This document shows positions 1 to 9,781 of a DNA stretch of 64,000 bases, in pieces; positions within the stretch are counted from its first letter, which is position 1, and every line of letters begins with the position of its first letter. Made by a program: the position numbers and the translations under genes. The DNA lies in contig CBDAPN010000032.1 of NCBI GenBank assembly GCA_965198415.1, positions 434,001 to 498,000 of the forward strand. The letters are read 5' to 3'. Under the pieces are notes generated by a model. The model was not told where the DNA came from, made no database searches, and worked only from the letters and a program-made list of their open reading frames with translations. The DNA comes from Endozoicomonas sp965198415. GTDB lineage: Bacteria > Pseudomonadota > Gammaproteobacteria > Pseudomonadales > Endozoicomonadaceae.

Positions 1-3000
1 GATATAAGGTCATCCCATGTGCTTATGTATGGATATGAATTATCAACACTTTCAGCAATTGGTGAACTATTTTCAAAAATTTCTGAGTTCAAATCATAAA
101 GCGAACCCTCTTCATATACTCCAGCGGCTCTGGCCACTGCCTCACTTTCTGATGATAAGTTACTTATAGTGGATGCATTATCATAACTACTGCCACGTAA
201 ACAATAAGGATTTCTGGCAGATGAATAATAAGTACCCCCGGCAGATGAGTTATAAACATTCTGGGCAGGCAAATTAGAGGATTTACTGGCGATAGGCCGC
301 ATCGCAACTGATTCTGACTCGGCAGATGAACTTATATCAACGCTTACTCTATTGATCTGCGTTTCAAAAGTCGGATCAAACTCTTCAATGAATGCAGGTC
401 GAAAAATAGCTATGAGTCCTGTGAGTAAAGCCATAAAACCTAAAGCTACAGAGGTTATTTTTAATGCCTGCCCGATGTTTTTATTTCCAGAACTCAGGAC
501 ATACTGAGAACCTGCCAATGATAAGCCCGACCCTGTTGTTAATGCAGCTGAAGCAAGCCCTATAACGGCTTCGGTTGAAAAGGTAACGCCAGCGGGCGGG
601 AACCAGTAAAAGGCTATTCCTAAGCCCAAAAGAGCAATTGCAGCACCTAATCCAATGAGTACACCAGTGGAAGTGCTAGACTGCCCCATCGGATCCACAA
701 AGCCAATGGGGTTGGCGTTGGCGTAGCTGTAGCGATTTTCTACCTTTAGTTTGTCACGGCTGGTAAAGCGGCGTAGCTGTGGGTGATAAAAACGGTTTTT
801 TAAATAAACGACCCCGGTCATTTTTTCCGTCAGCTCCTGATTCCAAAGAAAATTATGGCCCGATGGATTATCACCCGCAATGCTCTGGCCATAGCCTTCA
901 TAGCTATAAATGTTGGTCGTTTTTTCACCTTTGGCATTAAGCCCGAGGCGGGCACCGGTGCTTTGGTTGGTCGTGAATAACTGCTCACCGCCAGTTGCTG
1001 TCAGGGTGGCGAGGTATTTTTGCCGGTGTTGAATAAAATCATAACGCTGCTGGTTGTTAAATACTGTGATGGCCCGGCTGTTGGTGTCGTAATAAAAATC
1101 CTGCCGGTCGTTTCCAGAGTGTAGGCGCCCAAGCAAACCATTGGGCAGATAATGAAAGCTGGCCAGAGTTTTGCCGTTGGCATCGGTGATCGATTGCAGC
1201 AGACCTAAATCGTCGTATTGGTATTGATTGCCCTCGTGATCAACAATGACATGCCCATTGGCATCGTGTGTCAGGACTGTGGTTTTCTCGCCGGTAATAC
1301 TGACGAGCTGGTCAGCGGCGTTGTAGTGGCGATGAATGGTGCTGTTTGGTGAGCGCTGTTCTTTGATCAGATTATTGTTGCCGTCGTACTGATAGCCGAT
1401 AGCGGGAGCCGATGGGTTGCCATTCTCATAATGCACTTCTGCAGTCAGCCGTTTTAAGGCGTCGTAATCGTAATGGTCAACCCGGGTGACGGGCTGGTTG
1501 TCTTTGGTTGAATGTGTTGTCTGTTTAATAAGTTCTCCGCGGGGTAAGAACTGATAGTTACTGGCGTAAATTAGCCTGCCGTCGTCTGCATGCACTTCTG
1601 ATTTTGTTAGCCGACCAAAGTCTCCATAGGTCTTTTTTTCCCGGGTTTTTCCCACCCCAACGATGTCCCGATCAATAGCCAGCAGCCGCCCTTGAACGCC
1701 ATTATCGTCTTTTCCATAAGTAAAATGGATACGATTGGCTGCGCTGTGAATAGAAGACAACTTGCCTTTGTCTTTGGGATCGTAGTGGTAGGTCAGCGTG
1801 GTGTTGCTGACGTTTTCCTGTTGCGTCAACCGATTCATTGGGTCGTAGCTGTATTTTTGTTGGCGCTTGTCCGGGTAGGTGTGCCGGATTAAGTTGCCCC
1901 GCCGGTCGTACTCGTAGTGCTGCTGTTGACCGTCCTTATCGGTGAGGTGGGTGAGTCGGCCGTCGGCGTCGTATTGATAAAAAACCCAGTAGGGTTGCCG
2001 GTTGCGGGTCCAGCTCATAGATTCCAGCTTTCCCCTTGGCGTGTAGGTTTTTTTGATGCGGTGCCCATCCGGCAGCTGGTGCTCAATCTCCCGACCATTT
2101 TGATCGTAGCGGTGTCGGTCGATTAGCGTTTCACCATTTTGGGATGGCGGTGAAACTACCCGCTCTAGCTGGTTCTCGGAATTGTAAAAATATCGATAGC
2201 CCTGATGGCGGGATGTTTCTCCGTTAGCCGTCTGTAGTTTGGCAAATGTGTGCTGACGGTTAAACAAATCATAGGTGGCAGTTTTGGTTAGGCGGATGCC
2301 GTCAAAGCCTTTGGTTTCCGTTTTTATTTTGTTGTGTCCGGGGTCGTATTGGTAGGTGTTGATAATCGTATGAGTGCGCTGCTCGTTATCAAGCAGAGCG
2401 CTGTGTTCATGTATTACCTGGTCAAAACCATTTTTGGTACTTTGATTTTCAACCGCTGCGGTACGATTTCCCAAGGGATAATGGATGGTTTGCGTGGTGA
2501 GTAACCAGGGAGTTAGATTGATCTGTTTGTATTTTTTGTCATTAAGAAAAATATGTTGCGACAGTTTTTTTTCGTCGTAAATATGGGCGGTTTTGTTCTG
2601 CCAGGGGTCGGTGTGCTCGCTGAGGCGCATTTGGTCATCGTAGCGGAAGCAAGTCAGCTGACCGAACCGACCTTTACGCCAGGCTAACTTGCCAAACGCA
2701 TTGTAATGCCTTTCTTCCATGACCTGATAATGGTCGTCTATCGCCTGTTCAAGCACGGTCACCCGACCCAGAGGGTCGGTTTGCTTACGAGTGGTGAAGC
2801 CCAGAGGCGATTTGTGCACCGTTGCGTTGATGCCGCAGTTGGCGTGGGTGTAGTGCTCTATTTTATCGATATTTCCTTCCGGGTCGGTGCGCTCGATCAA
2901 CTGGTTCAGCGCGTTGTAACGGTATTGCGTCTTTTCACCGAGGGGCGATACGTGCATCAGCAACTGACTGTTGCGGGTGTCGGTCAGCTTTTGGCTCACA

Positions 3001-4700
3001 TGGCCAAGGCTGTTTTCGTGCCAAGTGGTCAGCAAACCCGACTCACCCAGAAAATAGCGAGTTTTTTTGTGGGTTTTTTGCACGCCAGGCATATTTTTAG
3101 CGATCCACTTCAGCTCACGGAAGGTCTCTCTACCGGCAGTGTCGTAAGCAAAATTGGTTTGCTGCCAAGGTTGCCACCGGTCATTCCCGCTGGCGTAGGT
3201 TCTGATGGTGGCGTGGTTTTTTTTCGATGGCGATAAGCAGTATTGGGTTTTTACGGCGTTGCCGGATATACGATCCCGGTCAGTGGTTGCAGCCAGTAAA
3301 CTGAAATGCTCGGTAAAGTATTGACGGATTACCGAGCGCACCGGACGCCAATACGCTTCGCTGCGGTGGTAAACCCAGTGCTCCTCGCCGGTGCTGTTGC
3401 CAAACAGATCGTAGGTATGGTCGACCCGGGTGATGGGGATATATTGTTCCCCATCCCAGTTCAAGAATGCGACAGTTGTTGGTTTGTCATAATTGGTAGA
3501 GCGACTGTATCGAAAAGGTTGAATGGAATAGGTCAGCTCGGTTTTCGTGAAGTTCTGACCGTGTTTTAAAGTGCGTATTTCCACCGGCAAATGCAAAAAA
3601 TTGTATTCATAGATTTTATGGTGAAAGGTGGGTTTTTGCGGATCTCCGTCACTTTGCCGGACCTCAACCGCGTAGCGGTAGTTTTGGTTATTGCTGTCGA
3701 CCAGATTGTCCGTTGAATCGGAAAGCGAATACAAAGGGTAGCCGGTGTAATTGCTGCCCTGACTATGGCTGTAAAAGGTCTCATGGTAAATTTTCCCGGT
3801 GTCGGCACCGGATTGTTTGAAATAAGAGACCACCGGCATGTCGCTTTCGCCACCACGGTGAAGGTAAGGAATAGTGCTGTAGTTTAATTCAGTGAGCAGC
3901 CCTTTCGGGGTTAAAATCGTTTTTACTAATTGCCGGTGATTAACCTCGGTGTAGGTTAACTCATAGCGTTGTTGCATGGGGTCAACAATGGTCGAAACCC
4001 CGTGCTCGGTGAAATAAATACGCTGCAATTTGCCATCGGGGTAGTTAACAATCAGGGAGTGGGGCTCGTAAGCAAAGGTATAACGATTACCATAATTATC
4101 GACAATGGCCGTTAGCCTCGCTGCTGCTGCACTGTGTACAGGCTGTTCGTAATCAATGGTAATCCGGTTACCAAAGCGATCCTGTTGCAACACCAACAAA
4201 CCCTGTCGGGAAAAATATTTTTCACTGCCGTCTTTGTGCTCCGATTTGTAACGATAAAAACGTGCGGGTTCTGCGGGAATTTTGTGTTCTTCACCATCAT
4301 CAATAAAGCGGGTGCCGTGTTGATTGTAGTATTTTAAGCCGGAAGCAAATAGACTCTCATCGTGCCACAGTGGATCGATAAGCCACTGCTGTCCGCCCAT
4401 AACGGCCGTGCCGTCCTTAATATGATCCACATCCAGCTGCCAGCCTGTTGGCAGGCCGAACATTCCCTCGGAGTTGAAATGGTAGTTTAACTGAACTCTG
4501 AAAAAGGAGTGGATGCCAGCAGCAACAATTAACGGATAAGAGAAACGAAATGCGCCGGTGGCCGTATCAACAGAAGCAACATTATGATTCAGTTGATTGT
4601 AGGCTTGGCTGCCTTTATAGGCAGATACACTGACACCCGGGTAAACAATGAGCGTCGCTAAAAGCAAAACCTGAAAAAGTTTGATCATTTTTTCTCGCAT
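1..4700 (-). CDS. RHS/YD-repeat secreted protein, copy A (C-terminus beyond window edge)
   Basis: Open frame from an ATG at 4700 reading left to base 3 with no stop, so the gene is cut by the window start. It is nearly identical to the two copies that follow (constant offset of 4972 bp to copy B, no indels over the core). It begins with a signal peptide (hydrophobic core after Met5), followed by many YD repeats of the type YQYDADGRLTHL. It ends the RHS core at the DPMGQ motif near base 690, then has three hydrophobic segments (about 410-660). The tail (1-400) diverges strongly from B and C and is rich in Ser, Tyr and Asn. RHS proteins are large exported or cell-surface shells, often carrying C-terminal toxins; no known toxin domain is visible in the part seen. 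Family call is secure; function is not. Confidence 0.88.
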   Translation of the reverse strand, partial: MREKMIKLFQVLLLATLIVYPGVSVSAYKGSQAYNQLNHNVASVDTATGAFRFSYPLIVAAGIHSFFRVQLNYHFNSEGMFGLPTGWQLDVDHIKDGTAVMGGQQWLIDPLWHDESLFASGLKYYNQHGTRFIDDGEEHKIPAEPARFYRYKSEHKDGSEKYFSRQGLLVLQQDRFGNRITIDYEQPVHSAAAARLTAIVDNYGNRYTFAYEPHSLIVNYPDGKLQRIYFTEHGVSTIVDPMQQRYELTYTEVNHRQLVKTILTPKGLLTELNYSTIPYLHRGGESDMPVVSYFKQSGADTGKIYHETFYSHSQGSNYTGYPLYSLSDSTDNLVDSNNQNYRYAVEVRQSDGDPQKPTFHHKIYEYNFLHLPVEIRTLKHGQNFTKTELTYSIQPFRYSRSTNYDKPTTVAFLNWDGEQYIPITRVDHTYDLFGNSTGEEHWVYHRSEAYWRPVRSVIRQYFTEHFSLLAATTDRDRISGNAVKTQYCLSPSKKNHATIRTYASGNDRWQPWQQTNFAYDTAGRETFRELKWIAKNMPGVQKTHKKTRYFLGESGLLTTWHENSLGHVSQKLTDTRNSQLLMHVSPLGEKTQYRYNALNQLIERTDPEGNIDKIEHYTHANCGINATVHKSPLGFTTRKQTDPLGRVTVLEQAIDDHYQVMEERHYNAFGKLAWRKGRFGQLTCFRYDDQMRLSEHTDPWQNKTAHIYDEKKLSQHIFLNDKKYKQINLTPWLLTTQTIHYPLGNRTAAVENQSTKNGFDQVIHEHSALLDNEQRTHTIINTYQYDPGHNKIKTETKGFDGIRLTKTATYDLFNRQHTFAKLQTANGETSRHQGYRYFYNSENQLERVVSPPSQNGETLIDRHRYDQNGREIEHQLPDGHRIKKTYTPRGKLESMSWTRNRQPYWVFYQYDADGRLTHLTDKDGQQQHYEYDRRGNLIRHTYPDKRQQKYSYDPMNRLTQQENVSNTTLTYHYDPKDKGKLSSIHSAANRIHFTYGKDDNGVQGRLLAIDRDIVGVGKTREKKTYGDFGRLTKSEVHADDGRLIYASNYQFLPRGELIKQTTHSTKDNQPVTRVDHYDYDALKRLTAEVHYENGNPSAPAIGYQYDGNNNLIKEQRSPNSTIHRHYNAADQLVSITGEKTTVLTHDANGHVIVDHEGNQYQYDDLGLLQSITDANGKTLASFHYLPNGLLGRLHSGNDRQDFYYDTNSRAITVFNNQQRYDFIQHRQKYLATLTATGGEQLFTTNQSTGARLGLNAKGEKTTNIYSYEGYGQSIAGDNPSGHNFLWNQELTEKMTGVVYLKNRFYHPQLRRFTSRDKLKVENRYSYANANPIGFVDPMGQSSTSTGVLIGLGAAIALLGLGIAFYWFPPAGVTFSTEAVIGLASAALTTGSGLSLAGSQYVLSSGNKNIGQALKITSVALGFMALLTGLIAIFRPAFIEEFDPTFETQINRVSVDISSSAESESVAMRPIASKSSNLPAQNVYNSSAGGTYYSSARNPYCLRGSSYDNASTISNLSSESEAVARAAGVYEEGSLYDLNSEIFENSSPIAESVDNSYPYISTWDDLI

Positions 4701-4709
4701 ACAAAGTTT

Positions 4710-4721
4710 ACTGATATCAGT
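4710..4721. promoter_or_regulatory. Perfect 12-bp palindrome upstream of RHS copy A
   Basis: ACTGATATCAGT lies 9 bp ahead of the copy A start and is followed by another half-site (ACTGAT). The same block sits ahead of copy B but not copy C. It could be an operator, or simply part of the duplicated unit. Confidence 0.35.
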
Positions 4722-4809
4722 ACTGATGAGAAATATTTTGGCACAGCTTAACGTTCACCTTCTTTAAATAAGTCGGGTGGGTGCAGCCTCTTGGGTCAAA
4801 AATAGCTAT

Positions 4810-7800
4810 TCAACTCTCTGTTGGTGGTGTGTCCTGCAAAAACTGCCCAGCCTGAGAAGCGGTCGTAGAATTTTCCGCAGCACTACTATCAGCATTAAGT
4901 ATTCGGTTCAGTACTGACATCGTAATGTTCGTTGTACCGAGGTTTGCATTTTCTGTGAACGCTCTCAAAGGCAAAGAATCGCAAGCCTGCTCGGGTACAG
5001 GGTGATTCCAGCTGCTTAGGGATGCAGTTGGAGTATTAACACTTTCATCAATTGATGAACTACTGTCACCAATTCCTATGTTCATAGAATAGGACGAGTC
5101 CACTTTCATTTTTTCGGTGCCTCTGGCTATTCGGTGACTTTTTAATAATAAATCATCATAGCTTTTAGCACGGAATGGATAAAAGTCCTTGGCTGGTGAA
5201 TCATAAAAGTCCCTGTCTGATATATCATGCAAGCTACTGACTGGTGAATCATAGAATGTACTGGAGATAGGCCGCATCGCAACTGATTCTGACTCGGCAG
5301 ATGAGCTTACATCAACGATTGCTGTATTGATCTGCGTTTGAAAAGTCGGATTAAACTGTTGAAATACAGGTTGAAAAAAAGCTATGACCCCTGTGAGTAA
5401 AGCCATAAAACCTAAAGCTACAGAGGTTATTTTTAATGCCTGCCCGATGTTTTTATTTCCAGAATTCAGGGCATACTGAGAACCTGCCAATGATAAGCCC
5501 GACCCTGTTGTTAATGCAGCTGAAGCAAGCCCTATAACGGCTTCGGTTGAAAAGGTAACACCAGCGGGCGGGAACCAGTAAAAGGCTATTCCTAAGCCCA
5601 AAAGAGCAATTGCAGCACCTAATCCAATGAGTACACCAGTGGAAGTGCTAGACTGCCCCATCGGATCCACAAAGCCAATGGGGTTGGCGTTGGCGTAGCT
5701 GTAGCGATTTTCTACCTTTAGTTTGTCACGGCTGGTAAAGCGGCGTAGCTGTGGGTGATAAAAACGGTTTTTTAAATAAACGACTCCGGTCATTTTTTCC
5801 GTCAGCTCCTGATTCCAAAGAAAATTATGGCCCGATGGATTATCACCCGCAATGCTCTGGCCATAGCCTTCATAGCTATAAATGTTGGTCGTTTTTTCAC
5901 CTTTGGCATTAAGCCCGAGGCGGGCACCGGTGCTTTGGTTGGTCGTGAATAACTGCTCACCGCCAGTTGCTGTCAGGGTGGCGAGGTATTTTTGCCGGTG
6001 TTGAATAAAATCATAACGCTGCTGGTTGTTAAATACTGTGATGGCCCGGCTGTTGGTGTCGTAATAAAAATCCTGCCGGTCGTTTCCAGAGTGTAGGCGC
6101 CCAAGCAAACCATTGGGCAGATAATGAAAGCTGGCCAGAGTTTTGCCGTTGGCATCGGTGATCGATTGCAGCAGACCTAAATTGTCGTATTGGTATTGAT
6201 TGCCCTCGTGATCCACAATGACATGCCCATTGGCATCGTGTGTCAGGACTGTGGTTTTCTCGCCGGTAATACTGACGAGCTGGTCAGCAGCGTTGTAGTG
6301 GCGATGAATGGTGCTGTTTGGTGAGCGCTGTTCTTTGATCAGATTATTGTTGCCGTCGTACTGATAACCGATAGCGGGAGCCGATGGGTTGCCATTCTCA
6401 TAATGCATTTCTGCAGTCAGCCGTTTTAAGGCGTCGTAATCGTAATGGTCAACCCGGGTGACGGGCTGGTTGTCTTTGGTTGAATGTGTTGTCTGTTTAA
6501 TAAGTTCTCCGCGGGGTAAGAACTGATAGTTACTGGCGTAAATTAGCCTGCCGCCGTCTGCATGCACTTCTGATTTTGTTAGCCGACCAAAGTCTCCATA
6601 GGTCTTTTTTTCCCGGGTTTTTCCCACCCCAACGATGTCCCGATCAATAGCCAGCAGCCGCCCTTGAACGCCATTATCGTCTTTTCCATAAGTAAAATGG
6701 ATACGATTGGCTGCGCTGTGAATAGAAGACAACTTGCCTTTGTCTTTGGGATCGTAGTGGTAGGTCAGCGTGGTGTTGCTGACGTTTTCCTGTTGCGTCA
6801 ACCGATTCATTGGGTCGTAGCTGTATTTTTGTTGGCGCTTGTCCGGGTAGGTGTGCCGGATTAAGTTGCCCCGCCGGTCGTACTGATAGTGCTGCTGTTG
6901 ACCGTCCTTATCGGTAAGGTGGGTGAGTCGGCCGTCGGCGTCGTATTGATAAAAAACCCGGTAGGGTTGCCGGTTGCGGGTCCAGCTCATAGATTCCAGC
7001 TTTCCCCTTGGCGTGTAGGTTTTTTTGATGCGGTGCCCATCCGGCAGCTGGTGCTCAATCTCCCGACCATTTTGATCGTAGCGGTGTCGGTCGATTAGCG
7101 TTTCACCATTCTGGGATGGCGGTGAAACTACCCGCTCTAGCTGGTTCTCGGAATTGTAAAAATATCGATAGCCCTGATGGCGGAATGTTTCTCCGTTAGC
7201 CGTCTGTAGTTTGGCAAATGTGTGCTGATGGTTAAACAAATCATAGGTGGCAGTTTTGGTTAGGCGGATGCCGTCAAAGCCTTTGGTTTCCGTTTTTATT
7301 TTGTTGTGTCCGGGGTCGTATTGGTAGGTGTTGGTAATCGTATGAGTGCGCTGCTCGTTATCAAGCAGAGCGCTGTGTTCATGTATTACCTGGTCAAAAC
7401 CATTTTTGGTACTTTGATTTTCAACCGCTGCGGTACGATTTCCCAAGGGATAATGGATGGTTTGCGTGGTGAGTAACCAGGGAGTTAGATTGATCTGTTT
7501 GTATTTTTTGTCATTAAGAAAAATATGTTGCGACAGTTTTTTTTCGTCGTAAATATGGGCGGTTTTGTTCTGCCAGGGGTCGGTGTGCTCGCTGAGGCGC
7601 ATTTGGTCATCGTAGCGGAAGCAAGTCAGCTGACCGAACCTATCTTTACGCCAGGCTAACTTGCCAAACGCATTGTAATGCCTTTCTTCCATGACCTGAT
7701 AATGGTCGTCTATCGCCTGTTCAAGCACGGTCACCCGACCCAGAGGGTCGGTTTGCTTACGAGTGGTGAAGCCCAGAGGCGATTTGTGCACCGTTGCGTT

Positions 7801-9672
7801 GATGCCGCAGTTGGCGTGGGTGTAGTGCTCTATTTTATCGATATTTCCTTCCGGGTCGGTGCGCTCGATCAACTGGTTCAGCGCGTTGTAGCGGTATTGC
7901 GTCTTTTCACCGAGGGGCGATACGTGCATCAGCAACTGACTGTTGCGGGTGTCGGTCAGCTTTTGGCTCACATGGCCAAGGCTGTTTTCGTGCCAAGTGG
8001 TCAGCAAACCCGACTCACCCAGAAGATAGCGGGTTTTTTTGTGGGTTTTTTGCACGCCAGGCATATTTTTAGCGATCCACTTCAGCTCACGGAAGGTCTC
8101 TCTACCGGCAGTGTCGTAAGCAAAATTGGTTTGCTGCCAAGGTTGCCACCGGTCATTCCCGCTGGCGTAGGTTCTGATGGTGGCGTGGTTTTTTTTCGAT
8201 GGCGATAAGCAGTATTGGGTTTTTACGGCGTTGCCGGATATACGATCCCGGTCAGTGGTTGCAGCCAGTAAACTGAAATGCTCGGTAAAGTATTGATGGG
8301 TTACCGAGCGCACCGGGCGCCAATACGCTTCACTGCGGTGGTAAACCCAGTGCTCCTCGCCGGTGCTGTTGCCAAACAGATCGTAGGTATGGTTGACCCG
8401 GTTGATGGGGATATATTGTTCCCCATCCCAGTTCAAGAATGCGACAGTTGTTGGTTTGTCATAATTGGTAGAGCGGCTGTATCGAAAAGGTTGAATGGAA
8501 TAGGTCAGCTCGGTTTTCGTGAAGTTCTGACCGTGTTTTAAAGTGCGTATTTCCACCGGCAAATGCAAAAAATTGTATTCATAGATTTTATGGTGAAAGG
8601 TCGGTTTTTGCGGGTCTCCGTCACTTTGCCAGACCTCAACCGCGTAGCGGTAGTTTTGGTTATTGCTGTCGACCAGATTGTCCGTTGAATCAGAAAGCGA
8701 ATACAAAGGGTAGCCGGTGTAATTGCTGCCCTGACTATGGCTGTAAAAGGTCTCATGATAAATTTTATCGGTGTCGGCATCGGATTGTTTGAAATAAGAG
8801 ACCACCGGCATGTCGCTTGCGCCACCACGGTGAAGGTAAGGAATAGTGCTGTAGTTTAATTCAGTGAGCAGCCCTTTCGGGGTTAAAATCGTTTTTAATA
8901 ATTGCCGATGGCTAACCTCGGTGTAGGTTAGCTCATAGCGTTGCTGCATGGGGTCAACAATGGTCGAAACCCCGTGCTCGGTGAAATAAATACGCTGCGA
9001 TTTGCCATCGGGGTAGTTAACAATCAGGGAGCGGGGCTCGTAAGCAAAGGTATAACGATTACCATAATTATCGACAATGGCCGTTAGCCTCGCTGCTGCT
9101 GCACTGTGTACAGGCTGTTCGTAATCAATGGTAATCCGGTTACCAAAGCGATCCTGTTGCAACACCAACAAACCCTGTCGGGAAAAATATTTTTCACTGC
9201 CGTCTTTGTGCTCAGATTTGTAACGATAAAAACGTGCGGGTTCTGCGGGAATTTTGTGTTCTTCACCATCATCAATAAAGCGGGTGCCGTGTTGATTGTA
9301 ATATTTTAAGCCGGAAGCAAATAGACTCTCATCATGCCACAGTGGATCGATAAGCCACTGCTGTCCGCCCATCACGGCCGTGCCGTCCTTAATATGATCC
9401 ACATCCAGCTGCCAGCCTGTTGGCAGGCCGAACATTCCCTCGGAGTTGAAATGGTAGTTTAACTGAACTCTGAAAAAGGAGTGGATGCCTGCAGCAACAA
9501 TTAACGGATAAGAGAAACGAAATGCACCGGTGGCCGTATCAACAGAAGCAACGTTATGATTCAGTTGATTGTAGGCTTGGCTACCTTTATAGGCAGATAC
9601 ACTGACACCCGGGTAAACAATGAGCGTCGCTAAAAGCAAAACCTGAAAAAGTTTGATCATTTTTTCTCGCAT
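4810..9672 (-). CDS. RHS/YD-repeat secreted protein, copy B
   Basis: Complete 1620-residue protein. The N-terminus is a Sec-type signal peptide (hydrophobic LLLATLIVYPGVSVSA). The alternative start at Met5 is equally possible because both ATGs have weak ribosome sites. The mature start (YKGSQAYNQL) leads into a YD-repeat core to about residue 1335, closed by the typical end motif NPIGFVDPMGQ. The ~285-residue tail has three strongly hydrophobic segments, then a Ser/Asp-rich region with FYDSP-type microrepeats, and ends QDTPPTES as in copy C. The known family forms hollow shells or surface proteins. No nuclease, deaminase or ART signature and no adjacent small immunity gene is visible, so this is not an obvious polymorphic toxin. 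Only 109 bp separates it from copies A and C. Confidence 0.9.
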   Translation of the reverse strand: MREKMIKLFQVLLLATLIVYPGVSVSAYKGSQAYNQLNHNVASVDTATGAFRFSYPLIVAAGIHSFFRVQLNYHFNSEGMFGLPTGWQLDVDHIKDGTAVMGGQQWLIDPLWHDESLFASGLKYYNQHGTRFIDDGEEHKIPAEPARFYRYKSEHKDGSEKYFSRQGLLVLQQDRFGNRITIDYEQPVHSAAAARLTAIVDNYGNRYTFAYEPRSLIVNYPDGKSQRIYFTEHGVSTIVDPMQQRYELTYTEVSHRQLLKTILTPKGLLTELNYSTIPYLHRGGASDMPVVSYFKQSDADTDKIYHETFYSHSQGSNYTGYPLYSLSDSTDNLVDSNNQNYRYAVEVWQSDGDPQKPTFHHKIYEYNFLHLPVEIRTLKHGQNFTKTELTYSIQPFRYSRSTNYDKPTTVAFLNWDGEQYIPINRVNHTYDLFGNSTGEEHWVYHRSEAYWRPVRSVTHQYFTEHFSLLAATTDRDRISGNAVKTQYCLSPSKKNHATIRTYASGNDRWQPWQQTNFAYDTAGRETFRELKWIAKNMPGVQKTHKKTRYLLGESGLLTTWHENSLGHVSQKLTDTRNSQLLMHVSPLGEKTQYRYNALNQLIERTDPEGNIDKIEHYTHANCGINATVHKSPLGFTTRKQTDPLGRVTVLEQAIDDHYQVMEERHYNAFGKLAWRKDRFGQLTCFRYDDQMRLSEHTDPWQNKTAHIYDEKKLSQHIFLNDKKYKQINLTPWLLTTQTIHYPLGNRTAAVENQSTKNGFDQVIHEHSALLDNEQRTHTITNTYQYDPGHNKIKTETKGFDGIRLTKTATYDLFNHQHTFAKLQTANGETFRHQGYRYFYNSENQLERVVSPPSQNGETLIDRHRYDQNGREIEHQLPDGHRIKKTYTPRGKLESMSWTRNRQPYRVFYQYDADGRLTHLTDKDGQQQHYQYDRRGNLIRHTYPDKRQQKYSYDPMNRLTQQENVSNTTLTYHYDPKDKGKLSSIHSAANRIHFTYGKDDNGVQGRLLAIDRDIVGVGKTREKKTYGDFGRLTKSEVHADGGRLIYASNYQFLPRGELIKQTTHSTKDNQPVTRVDHYDYDALKRLTAEMHYENGNPSAPAIGYQYDGNNNLIKEQRSPNSTIHRHYNAADQLVSITGEKTTVLTHDANGHVIVDHEGNQYQYDNLGLLQSITDANGKTLASFHYLPNGLLGRLHSGNDRQDFYYDTNSRAITVFNNQQRYDFIQHRQKYLATLTATGGEQLFTTNQSTGARLGLNAKGEKTTNIYSYEGYGQSIAGDNPSGHNFLWNQELTEKMTGVVYLKNRFYHPQLRRFTSRDKLKVENRYSYANANPIGFVDPMGQSSTSTGVLIGLGAAIALLGLGIAFYWFPPAGVTFSTEAVIGLASAALTTGSGLSLAGSQYALNSGNKNIGQALKITSVALGFMALLTGVIAFFQPVFQQFNPTFQTQINTAIVDVSSSAESESVAMRPISSTFYDSPVSSLHDISDRDFYDSPAKDFYPFRAKSYDDLLLKSHRIARGTEKMKVDSSYSMNIGIGDSSSSIDESVNTPTASLSSWNHPVPEQACDSLPLRAFTENANLGTTNITMSVLNRILNADSSAAENSTTASQAGQFLQDTPPTES

Positions 9673-9681
9673 ACATAGTTT

Positions 9682-9693
9682 ACTGATATCAGT
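9682..9693. promoter_or_regulatory. Perfect 12-bp palindrome upstream of RHS copy B
   Basis: ACTGATATCAGT, 9 bp ahead of the copy B start and followed by ACTGAT. Identical to the site ahead of copy A. Confidence 0.35.
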
Positions 9694-9781
9694 ACTGATG
9701 AGAAATATTTTGGCACAGCTTAACGTTCACCTTCTTTAAATAAGTCGGTTGGGTGCAGCCTCTTGGGTCAAAAATAGCTAT